Assembly (NCBI GenBank): GCA_008931825.1
Contig: QXVZ01021014.1
Span: 1 to 53,638 of the forward strand
From: Phallusia fumigata
Taxonomy: Eukaryota > Chordata > Ascidiacea > Phlebobranchia > Ascidiidae
DNA: 53,638 nucleotides
Direction of reading: 5' to 3'
The notes under the pieces were generated by a model, which had not been told where the DNA came from, did not search any database, and saw nothing but the letters and a program-made list of their open reading frames with translations. Shown in pieces: positions 1 through 9,394 of the stretch. The position numbers and the translations under genes were made by a program. How positions within the stretch are numbered: position 1 is the stretch's first letter; each line of letters starts with the position of its first letter.

Positions 1-1266
1 TGTTCTTTTTACTCGTTTTTTGACGCAACATACCTCGTATTTTCCCCCTCTAACACGTGTTTGTTGTTTCAGGAGTAAACTTCCAATCAACGACCTCGGA
101 TCAGACAACTTATTTATTTGAAAACATTTTGCTTTGGCGTTTGTTTTAAAATATCTTTTCTGTGCAAATAAAACTGATCTGTCTTTTTTGGGCAGTTGGA
201 AACTTCACGAGTCTTTCAATTTTTTCCACCCCGGCAGAGGGCAGGAGAGTGCATGACGTCATATACCCTGAAGCGCGTAAAGTTTAGACTTGAGTTGCGG
301 CTGATGTAAATTACCACTTTCCGATTTGCGGTCTACAGTTGACACCTTGCAGCCGCAAAGAGGAAATAAAATTATCAGATTACATGCCACACCTCTTTAC
401 AAGTGTTCCTTTCCGAAATAAATTCGGCAATTACGTCATAAACCCTGTTTACATGAACGAATCGTTTCGTCAACCTGATGCGAATTATGTGACATCACGC
501 AAATTTACATGGCTACCCAACCGAATCGCATTCAACCTTCCCGCCAAAATATTTAGTTATTACGTCATAGTTATGAACAAAAGTAAGGGTGCAGCAATGT
601 TTGTTTGTGTGTGTTCCTGCATTGGAAGCACGAAGGCAAGCAGTTGAAAGCCTACAAACAATTAAAACTCCATGCGGCTCTCTGCTGTAAGAGTTTTCGA
701 AGATTTACTAAAATCTGCTGGTTCTTTTGGGATTTACGTTCCCTCAATATTCTGTAAAAGCAGAGTTGTGTTTTTTGTAATCCAGAGGTTTTTTTTGCTA
801 AAATTGTTTATTACCTTCAGCGTCTTTAACTTTAAAATGAAAAACATCGCGGTGATATCGGGTGCAAAATGTGAAGTTTTTTAAACTAGCCCTACTTCCA
901 AGTTTACGGACTGTTCGCGCAAAATGCCTGTAAGCGTATTGACGTGGTAAGCGTGTCTAAACTACCTGTTTCGGGAGTATTGGCAATCGGAGATCTCCAA
1001 TACGCTTTGCCTTTTTTCTTTTTTGAAAATGAGAGCAATGCTTGTCGATTAAGCGTATCGAACACGCTTAAAAGCGCCATGTAAATAGGCTTACTGAAGT
1101 AATAAACGCACAGTCACCAGAACGGCAACAGACTTTTGGCAGATAGAATTGAAAATGAGTTTCCAGGGTCTTAAACAGTGTAATTCGCCTCATACCTGAT
1201 GTTAAACCGCTTTGCGCTACCTAGCGGGTAAAATTAATTCATTTACTCAACCGCTTGATGTCGCAG
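1..1266. other. Non-coding / intronic stretch upstream of the dynein exons
   Basis: I see no supportable exon here. Short open frames at 339-647 and 672-884 fall in or beside an interspersed repeat and have no protein-like composition. A palindromic TGACGTCA (CRE-like) lies at 254-261. The stretch is probably intron or upstream sequence of the dynein gene that becomes visible at 1267. Confidence 0.5.
607..1091. repeat. Interspersed repeat, copy 1
   Basis: About 485 bp is nearly identical (roughly 96% by eye) to 2226-2710, running from the GTGTGTTCCTGCATTGG end to the CGCCATGTAAA(T/A)AGGCTTA end. Sequence beyond the right end differs in the two copies. There is no convincing coding potential; the 70-aa frames present in both copies are just conserved repeat sequence. 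Class is unknown. It could be a non-autonomous DNA element, since ATTTACATGG-like words recur upstream at 450-540. Confidence 0.7.
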
Positions 1267-2224
1267 CTTCGAAGGATGCGGACGGTGAAGAGGAATTCTT
1301 AACTTTCCGCAACTTGAACGAGTGGGGAACTTTCGAGAACGCCGAAGCAATTGAGGAAGTGTCGGGGCAAGCTTCGGGCGAGGCGTCGCTGGAAACTATG
1401 CTCAAGAAGGTGAGGGTTGATGGTTCGAACCTCAGCGTTATCATAGCAACATAAACGTTTTTTGCAGACATTCATAAGAAAGTCTGCAAAAAACGTTTAT
1501 GTTGCTATGCTAACGAAGACAATTTGTTAACGCAGAATTGATATTTGGTTTACAAAGAAACTCATTTGACCAGTTTGATTTCAGAGCATGAAACAATAAA
1601 CCCACAACGAAATAACATATAAAATCAAAAATGTATATCATTGGTTTTGACTTTTTACCAGCCGTTGCGTCTTTATTTTTTTAGCGCGCCAAGTAACTTT
1701 GTGCCACTTTTTCGAGTCATTTCTAATGATGACGACAGCGTTTGTCGAAACGTACAAAACGTCTTACACAGAAGTATTGACTTGTAACATCTTAAAAAAC
1801 AACACAAGAAAAATTTATCCAAACACCTCAGTAAAGTTTCTTCCCAATCCCAGGTTGAGGACTCATGGAAAGCGACAGAGTTTGCAGTTCTTCCTCACCG
1901 AGATTCCAAGGATGTTTTCATCTTAGGAGGAACTGACGACATCCAGGTAATTCAAATCATTTACCTTGGGTCCCTTACATTAAACTTTCATTCCCGCGAT
2001 TCGAATGCAACATGCGATTGTGTAATCCCGATTCAACTTCTGTACATTTTGCATCAACCTCGAAAAGATGAGGTCAAGAGGTCGAGGGATCGAAACCCGC
2101 TAGTTGTCAAATCTGTGTCTTTCATGATTTCAAAAAACACGTGATCTTGTTGCTAGGTGCAACTTGACGACAGCCGCGTTTCCGTGGCAACGATTGCGTC
2201 ATCGCGTTACGTGGGTCCGATCAA
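1267..2224 (+). CDS. DNAH: Axonemal dynein heavy chain, partial (linker region)
   Basis: Three in-phase exons: 1267-1409, 1854-1946 and 2157-2224. They encode part of the N-terminal linker of a dynein heavy chain, the ATP-driven motor of ciliary and flagellar axonemes. Visible family signatures are EEVSGQASGEASLE before the first donor, then VLPHRDSKDVFILGGTDD, then a DDSRVSVATIASSRYVGPI block. In dyneins this LDD...SRYVGPI stretch lies just before the EWxxCQRNWLYLExIF helix of the linker. Exon a follows acceptor TCGCAG and may be preceded by more exons. The third exon is cut by the N at 2225 and the rest of the roughly 4000-residue protein is not found downstream, so the join there is a gap or a misjoin. 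The signature resembles the DNAH6 type, but I cannot fix the subclass. Confidence 0.88.
1436..1515. repeat. Long near-perfect inverted repeat (hairpin) in a dynein intron
   Basis: The arms 1442-1469 and 1482-1509 are perfect 28-nt reverse complements around a 12-nt loop (1470-1481). One mismatch further out, five more bases pair (1436-1440 with 1511-1515), giving 33 of 34 matches. It lies 26 bp after the donor of dynein exon 1267-1409. Confidence 0.9.
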
Positions 2225-2225
2225 N
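2225..2225. other. Assembly gap / contig junction
   Basis: A single N interrupts the third dynein exon and is followed at once by a repeat copy. Sequence to left and right need not be contiguous in the genome. Confidence 0.85.
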
Positions 2226-2710
2226 TGTGTGTTCCTGCATTGGAAGCACGAAGGCAAGCAGTTGAAAGCCTACAAACCATTAAAACTCCATGCGGTACTC
2301 TGCTGTAAGAGTTTTCGCAGATTTACTAAAATCTGCTGGTTCTTTTGGGATTTACGTTCCCTCAATATTCTGTAGAAGCAGAGTTGTGTTTTTTGTAATC
2401 CAGAGGTTTTTTTTGCTAACATTGTTTATTACCTTCAGCGTCTTTAACTTTAAAATGAAAAACATCGCGGTGATATCGGGTGCAAAATGTCAAGTTTTTT
2501 AAACTAGCCCTACTTCCAAGTTTACGGACTGCTCGCGCAAAATGCCTGTAAGCGTACTGACGTGGTAAGCGTGTCTAAACTACCTGTTTCGGGAGTATTG
2601 GCAATCGGAGATCTCCAATATGCTTTGCCCTTTTTCCTTTTTGAAAATGAGAGAAATGCCTGTCGATTGAGCGTATCGAACACGCTTAAAAGCGCCATGT
2701 AAAAAGGCTT
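2226..2710. repeat. Interspersed repeat, copy 2, starting at an assembly gap
   Basis: Second copy of the 607-1091 repeat. It begins directly after the N at 2225, as expected when a contig breaks inside a repeat. Downstream sequence is unrelated to that after copy 1. Confidence 0.7.
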
Positions 2711-2797
2711 AATTGAAACCACACAACATTACACAACGTACAAATGTATTTGAGTGCAACTAAAACATATCACCGAAAAAATATCGACGATAAATAA

Positions 2798-3202
2798 TTA
2801 CATCAGATCTTCGCGTGTTAGTCTCACAACAGGCGGGTGCATCGAGAGATCGCACGCTTGATCGAACGTCACGTGATAGAACACACGGTTTGTTTTAATT
2901 TCCTCCGATCCTTGTTGCAAAATTTCGAAGTGACGCGTCTTCAGCGATTCCTCCATGTCCGAAATTGTCATCGCGTTCCAAAACTGAACAATAAATAATT
3001 ATATACCCCAATAAATTAATTAAACAAACTTAGATTTCAAAATGTATATAAATACGTCATCGGACTTACACTAGCGGTTATGACGTCACAAGCGAAATCG
3101 GCGCTGACGTATCTTCTGATTGTTTGGTCTCGCGCCACCGGAAGCCGCATTTCTCCCGAGAACTGCAGCGACCCCATGTGGACGTTTACGCTCATGTGAA
3201 GG
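2798..3202 (-). CDS. Unrecognised small two-exon gene or 3' end of a larger gene
   Basis: Read on the minus strand, exon 3202-3070 (acceptor TTTCCAG, donor GTAAGT) joins in frame to exon 2983-2798 (acceptor GTTCAG), which ends in TAA. If translation starts at the ATG at 3195-3193, seven bases inside the first exon, the product is 103 residues. Both exons read as ordinary protein, for example LQFSGEMRLPVARDQTIRRY and DMEESLKTRHFEILQQGSEE, with a C-terminus LSMHPPVVRLTREDLM. I do not recognise the family and see no signal peptide or membrane segment. The acceptor so close to the ATG could be a trans-splice site, or the exon could continue a larger gene whose earlier exons are not visible. The 355 bp up to the LPMO-like gene on the same strand hold the hammerhead motif. 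Confidence 0.5.
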
Positions 3203-3356
3203 CTGGAAACATAAATATCATAAATATTGTTACGCGCCGCTTTGCCGGCGAGCTTCGTGCACGAACGATGCTTTTTAACCAATTTGTAATAAACGAGACA
3301 AATATATAATTTTTTGTCAAAACTATGCTGGCCCAAATAGTTTTTGAAAGCAACGT

Positions 3357-3418
3357 GCTTTATTAATCAATCACTGATGATGGCATGAGTTAATGCCGAA
3401 ACGTTTGATGAATAAAGC
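3357..3418 (+). ncRNA. Hammerhead ribozyme-like motif, Penelope-element type
   Basis: The conserved parts occur in order. CTGATGA is at 3374-3380. Stem II is GGCAT (3382-3386) with loop GAGTTA and ATGCC (3393-3397). GAAA is at 3398-3401, followed by CGTTT. Stem I is GCTTTATT (3357-3364) paired with AATAAAGC (3411-3418), with partial pairing inside it. Helix III would be just the self-complementary ACGT (3401-3404), the very short stem III described for hammerheads of Penelope-like retroelements, which are thought to work as dimers. No reverse transcriptase frame is nearby, so this would be a solo or relic terminal repeat. The fold is my inference; the sequence blocks are directly visible. Confidence 0.65.
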
Positions 3419-3557
3419 ATCTCGCTTTTGACACACATTTGGGTCAGAATGTTTTTATGATGAAAGTTAAACACGTGTTTAGTGTTCCACGTATATTTGT
3501 CATCAAGAATTACGTGTGCTGGATCCGGTTTATATTTACAACAGACTTTAAACAAAC

Positions 3558-4985
3558 TCAGTTTATTTTCAACCTGTTTGGTTTCTGCGGCCGGTGGTAC
3601 TCGCTTTCGGGGTTTCCTCCTGGTTGAACTTGGGGATTTCCACTTGGGGTCGTCAAACCCAACCAGAATGGGTAAGGGGTGAATCCCCCCGCCTCGGTTG
3701 GGGCTTCTGTTGCTGGGGGTGGGTTTCCCGCCGTCACTGCGTAAGTGAACGGGGGCTGGGGGGTGCACCCGGGGTTCGAATTCCCCATGATGTCTGGGTT
3801 TGACGTCAACCCGCCGCACGGCTCTGTGACGTCACTAAAGCCGTTTGTCTGAAAACAAACATTTATTTTGGTATTCTAGAACTTAACAGAAATATTTCAA
3901 TTGTTACCCTGAGTTGTGTGTCGCGAGCTGCTTTATTTGCGGCGATCTGGACCTCGAAGCAAGTGCTGTACATGTTTTTCTCCGAGTTGAACGACCACAG
4001 CCACATAAATGTGTAAGTTCCAGCTCTCAGGTTCCGTGGAACGTTGAAGCTGTATGTCGCCATCGCTTTATCGGTGTTTGTGCAAAACTTAGGAGCGTTC
4101 GCGTAACCCGGTTTCGGATATTTGCTGCTCAACGATAAATCTCCGCCGAAGTCTGTTCCGCGGGGGGAGCGACCTGCGCCAGAAAAAATTGTTGGTTTAA
4201 ATTTTATTGAGTTTAGTTTATTTCGCTTGGTGAAAGAAACCGTAGCGACACAATAGCAACAAAACAATCTCCAGGCCGAAAATATCTGCGCAACGTTAGG
4301 ACGTTATGAGGCGTAAGAAAGTAAAGGGCACAGTTGGTGGATTATGGTTAAACGCGCTGTAGCTATTCTGTTAATTTTTTTAAATTCGCAACAAAAATCA
4401 CCTAGATCGAATACTTTGTATCGTTTGAACTCCTCAAGTGTCGGATCCGACGCTTTGGGGGAACTTCTCGTTCGGTAAATCCAAGAACCGTAGTCAGGAA
4501 TCCAAATGTTTCCACAAGCTGAATCGGCTCCGTGGTTCTGTCAACAATAAACACAAAACGTCAACATATCTTTCTCACATCGGAATTCTGTTTCATTTTT
4601 ACCTTCATCGGATGAACGAGAACAACTTGCTGTCCAGGATAGTAAACAGCCATCGGGTGACTTTCCGTGTAGGTCCGCTCTTTTTGACCGCAAGCATTTT
4701 CGTTGTTCGGGATGTGATCGTAACCTGGACAACATGTCGTAAAGGCGACAGAACTTTACGTTAGTTGTTTAAAAATCACAAACCTTTATCAAGACCAAAT
4801 ACTCCGGTCTTTGGACATTTCACTTCGGCATTCCTGGCAAAGCCTCGGCACTTGTTTGGATTCCAATCCGCTCCATTCTTCTCCGTGTAGTCGGTACACG
4901 CAATCCAACTGTGCGATTTAACTAAAGTCCCACAAACTGCTGCAGCCAACAGAGTAGCTTTCCACAAATTACCGCTTGCATTCAT
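3558..4985 (-). CDS. Secreted lytic polysaccharide monooxygenase-like copper protein
   Basis: Five minus-strand exons: 4985-4784, 4724-4603, 4537-4402, 4173-3908 and 3848-3558, encoding 338 residues. The N-terminus has a signal peptide (residues 1-24, hydrophobic core LWKATLLAAAVCGTLV). Predicted cleavage falls directly before His25 of HSWIACTDY, the free N-terminal histidine that forms the copper 'histidine brace' of LPMOs. Candidate second brace histidines are His105 and His110. The core is cysteine-rich, as in secreted proteins, and contains GTYTFMWLWSFN...MYSTCFEV, resembling the closing strands with the axial aromatic in LPMO folds. Residues 243-338 are a Pro/Gly/Asn-rich, probably disordered tail. 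LPMOs oxidatively cleave chitin, cellulose or related glycans; the substrate cannot be read here. I am fairly sure of the fold class and unsure of the AA family. Confidence 0.7.
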
Positions 4986-6641
4986 TTTGCTCTATCTTCT
5001 AAATTTTTAATGAAATTTTAATGTTATTACAAGCAATTACTGTTGCGACCCACACAACGACACCTACAAGAATATCTAGAGGTTATTCCGACGAAACCAA
5101 CAATAAAAGCGATGCTAACCTTTTTCTGCTTCTTTCAACTTTTTTTATTTCCCAAAATAACTGGATTTGTCACCGCGTTAAGATGACGTAATTCGTGACG
5201 TCAGATTTGACCTCGAATTTAATGACCTTGACTGACGGATACTTGATTTATAGCCTGAGGGCAAAGTTCAACACGATTCACAGCTGATATTTCGTTTGCA
5301 TGAGAACCGGTGAAAATCCGGATGTAAATTTAAACCGCAGATTTACTTTATAGTTTTTCCACCTCCACTGTTACATGGAAATATAGGTTGTGGAATAATG
5401 GGCATCAAATTTGCGCAACTATATTAAACAGTCATAAATTTTAACATGGAGTGTACATCTGTCGGAATTTATCCTAAACTTTTTTAAACTTTCTGAAGAT
5501 CAAAAGACCTAGAAATAAGCTCATGACACCTGCGGTGAATCATCTTACCATGTAAGATAATAATTAATCACTAACGTCCCTGTTATTTACGCTTCCACTT
5601 GTTGTGAAATACTGCTGCAAAATACTGAATCATAACCTTCATATCGTGCAGATGCCAACTAAACATTTGCTCTTAATGCCGCATGAATTTCAGGCGTGAT
5701 TCATTTATAATTTGCCCACAAAGGACCTGCCATTACTTTGCCCGTCAGCTCAGTCTAAATATAGACATTGGCGTGTTGTTGGAAACCATTTCCGTTGCTA
5801 CTGGTTTCGCTGGATCGTTAAAAAAGACAAAACCTTCCTAAAACCTAATTAATCCTTCGAAGCAAAAAAACACGTCCTTAGTGCAAAGGTAATGTGTCGT
5901 CTAAATTCAACATTGTAGCGACAGCTCTTTCGTCAGAGGTTTTTTTCCAAAATTTTTCTGTTTTCTGTTTAAAAACATCATCCAGAGTTTTTGTCCTTAA
6001 AGCAGAGACAAAAAGTCATGTACAGGTTTTCTACACATATACCTACAGTTACTAATATGTGATGACAAGCAAAGGCATTTTTATTTGACCAGCAACGTGA
6101 TACTAGGTTTTAAGAAAAGTATTTAATCCTAATTACGTTTGAGAATGATTGAAAACTAAAACTTTGTCTACAAAAAGAAAACAAAGTAGTTTTAACTCCG
6201 CCCAACGACATTACATCATCCACCGGAACTGATTGTGCATTAAGCTTTTGCGGATATTGCAATTGTAACGACATAATTTGGCGCTCACGTTTTCACAGGG
6301 CCCGTGCTTTCTGCTTAAATCTTGACACGTTTTCAACCTTTTCATCCTCGCTCAATCTGCTCTATTTTAGGAAACCTTGCATTTTCAGAATTTTGCTGCT
6401 TGTGATATTTCTATATTCGGACAAGGGGTTGTTTTGCGCATGTCCCGTTCACTTACACCCAAGCCAGATAGGATGCCACGTTGGTAAGCTAAGGGCAATT
6501 AAGCGAATTGTTTCGTGATTTGAGTATCACACGAACTCATAGTTAAATAAACTACACTAACGTTACACGAATTTTTGGCACGCCAATATTGGTAGCAAGT
6601 ATTTTGACCCTCATTATTTTTGAAATAAAATGTTTCTCTTA
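4986..6641. other. Intergenic, upstream of the LPMO-like gene
   Basis: No supportable exon or RNA gene. A palindromic TGACGTCA (CRE-like) lies at 5196-5203, 211 bp upstream of the LPMO-like start codon, and could belong to its promoter. The rest is AT-rich, unstructured sequence. Confidence 0.5.
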
Positions 6642-7647
6642 CTCACAAAAATCTTATTTATCCGACTAACATCATCCGTAAGTAGGCGCAACGGAGTCAC
6701 CTTAGAAACCGTTTGCAGCGAGCTAAATTTATTTATGACGTCGGTTTTTTGTTGTTTCCAGGTCGTTTTGCTGTTTCACAAACCTCCTTACAAAACGAAT
6801 GTTTTTTTTGTATCTAGTAATGGTACAAGTGAATAATTATCGATCTCTCTTAGAGTCCCTGTACTTTTCCTGGTGTGCAAAAATAACGATTAGTATTTTA
6901 TGTAATACTATAGAAAGAGGATTCATTCCCAAACATCTTGTAATGATTGGTAATGGGATATTTGGGAATAAATCCCCTTTCCATGGTATCCATTGCCAAA
7001 TTCTACGTTCTGTAAATACTTTCGAAACTAGCAACCTGTCGGCTAAATACAGCTCAAACTGATTTGTAGTCTATACTGTTTATTTATTACAACCTTCTTA
7101 TAGGGACAACACACATCGAACTTTTGGTTCACCATGTCTTATTGGTAATGCAAATCTTAATTTGTTCTTGTTAAGTTGATTAACTGCAAAAGTTTGTCTG
7201 GAAGTTTCGAAACATTCATTAGGGGCATATGTGTTTGTTGTGGTTTGTTTTAAGAACTGAGTGAAAGTTTTGTTGGAATTTCGGAACATTGGCAGTTTTC
7301 TAATGTTTGGACACTGCATTTTTATGTAAAGGAGATAAATGTAATAACTCTGCCAAGCACTTTATTTATTTCAAAAAAATTAAACACACAACAATACAAA
7401 ACCACAGTGGTACTCATATTTCATTGGCTTGAATCAAACTGTCACCTGACCCTAGATGGTCAACCTTTTTGTGGCCTGGTATTATGCCATGGTTTTTTAG
7501 CAAGAGAATTATGTATAGGCTAATTTTAAAGGTCATGTTCTAATAAATATCTGTAAATGTTTGTTCTCTTGTTAGATTCTAAACCACAAAGATTAATGAT
7601 TTAGGATAAGATGATTTACTGATTTGCTAATCATTTTTTCTGTTAGT
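6642..7647. repeat. Haplotype copy A of a non-coding segment (contig end)
   Basis: 6642-7607 is repeated nearly base for base, with scattered substitutions and 1-6 bp indels, at 7649-8621. Copy A continues about 40 bp further before the N at 7648. Short frames on both strands are disrupted between the copies by indels (for example 6800 versus 7807), arguing against coding function. Confidence 0.75.
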
Positions 7648-8622
7648 NCTCACAAAAATCTTATTTATCCGACTAACATCATCCTTAAGTAGGCGCAACG
7701 GAGTCACCTTAGAAACCGTTTGCAGCGAGCTAAATTTATTTATGACGTCGGTTTTTCGTTGTTTCCAGGTCGTTTTGCTGTTTCACAAACCTCCTTACAA
7801 AACGAATGGTTTTTTGTATCTAGTAATGGTACAAGTGAATGATTATCGATCTCTCTTAGAGTCCCTGTACTTTTCCTGGTGTGCAAAAATAACGATTAGT
7901 ATTTTATGTAATACTATAGAAAGAGGATTCATTCCCAAACATCTTGTAATGATTGGTAATGGGATATTTGGGAATAAATCCCCTTTCCATGGTATCCATT
8001 GCCAAATTTTACGTTCTCTAAATACTTTCGAAACTAGCAACCTGTCGGCTAAATACAGCTCAAACTGATTTGTAGCCTATACTGTTTATTTATTACAACC
8101 TTCTTATAGGGACAACACACATCGAACTTTTGGTTTACCATGTCTTATTGGTAATGCAAATCTTAATTTGTTCTTGTTTAGTTGATTAACTGCAAAAGTT
8201 TGTCTGGAAGTTTGGAAACATTCGTTAGGGCATATGTGTTTGTTGTGGGATGGTTTGTTTTAAGAACTGAGTGAAGTTTTGTTGGAATTTCGGAACATTG
8301 GCAGTTTTCTAATGTTTGGAGACTGCATTTTTATGTAAAGGAGATAAATGTAATAACTCTGCCAAGCACTTTATTTATTTCAAAAAAATTAAACACACAA
8401 CAATACAAAACCACATTGGTACTCATATTTCATTGGCTTGAATTAAACGGTCACCTGACCCTAGATGGTCAACCTTTTTGTGGCCTGGTATTATGCCATG
8501 GTTTTTTAACAAGAGAATTATGTATAGGCTAATTTTAAAGGTCATATTCTAATAAATATCTGTAAATATTTGTTCTCTTGTTAGTCTGATTCTAAACCAC
8601 AAAGATTAATGATTTGGGATNG
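7648..8622. repeat. Redundant haplotype contig (copy B) bounded by Ns
   Basis: A ~970-bp piece flanked by single Ns at 7648 and 8622 and wholly contained in the sequence of 6642-7607. It looks like the alternative allele placed beside its partner by the assembler rather than a true tandem duplication. Confidence 0.75.
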
Positions 8623-8731
8623 CCCTGTGAGACGTAATACAGTTTTGCAACACAGGTGCCATTTGCTGATGGTTTGAAATGTGATGTTTTTTCAAACTGG
8701 GTTAACTTTCAATGATTTCTTTTCGTTTCAG

Positions 8732-9394
8732 GTTGTCGAAGGATTTAAGCGCTCTTCTACCTTTGATAAAGAAAAACTGTCCAATTAGTTTGCAGCTTGA
8801 TAACCCACGCGCAAGCAAGGTACTTAAGGCCCCTTGGATCCTTGGCACAGTTTGCCCCAAACAGGAATATGTGACCTAATTAAAAACGTAACTGCGAGAA
8901 AACACAACAGTTTATCACTTTTGTTTTAAATTTAACATATTCAGTGAATTGTATGTACAATTTCTGTAGCATATAAATTTTGTGTTTTTATTAAAGGGTA
9001 TTCAAGAAAATTGTGTAAAACTTTCAACAAATCCCTTACTACCTCCCCCGCGTCCTTATTTGTCAACAAATCAACTGCGACACCAAATAAAAAAGCAGAA
9101 AGTTGAATATTCCCCGATTCTACCCATTGCATCATCAACACAACTTATTCCTCGAAGCAGGAGAAGGTGAATGGACGGAAAACAAAGTGTCATAACATTT
9201 TTTTAACATATTTTTATTTTGTTAGTGACAGAAACTCACAATCACAAAACAAGTTTTCAACATCAAGTGAAAACTTAAACTTTCCAGAAGAGAATTCCCT
9301 TCCCAAAAATTTGTGGTTGGTATTTCTATTCATAACTTTCTTGCTATTCTTGAGTTTGTTTGTTAACTGCATATTACTATTTATAAAAACTTAA
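8732..9394 (+). CDS. Putative short isoform ending in a C-terminal membrane anchor
   Basis: Exons 8732-8819 and 8997-9166 can splice to a terminal exon at 9226-9394 (acceptor TTGTTAG, phase matching). It encodes 56 residues and a stop: a polar Ser/Asn linker, then LWLVFLFITFLLFLSLFVNC and a few more hydrophobic residues ending FIKT. That is one strong transmembrane helix with almost nothing after it, the layout of a tail-anchored protein. The long isoform would skip this exon for 9769. Whether both forms exist needs transcript data. Confidence 0.5.

Noticed and set aside
339..884. Open frames of 102 and 70 aa
   Set aside because: They overlap or adjoin the interspersed repeat that recurs at 2226-2710, and show no splice or protein-like support.
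3770..3790. GGGGTTCGAATTCCCC resembling a Pol III B box
   Set aside because: It lies inside the coding last exon of the LPMO-like gene and has no A box upstream at tRNA distance.
7742..8068. 108-aa frame in the duplicated 6.6-8.6 kb segment
   Set aside because: The allelic copy at 6730-7062 breaks it by an indel, and no family resemblance is seen.
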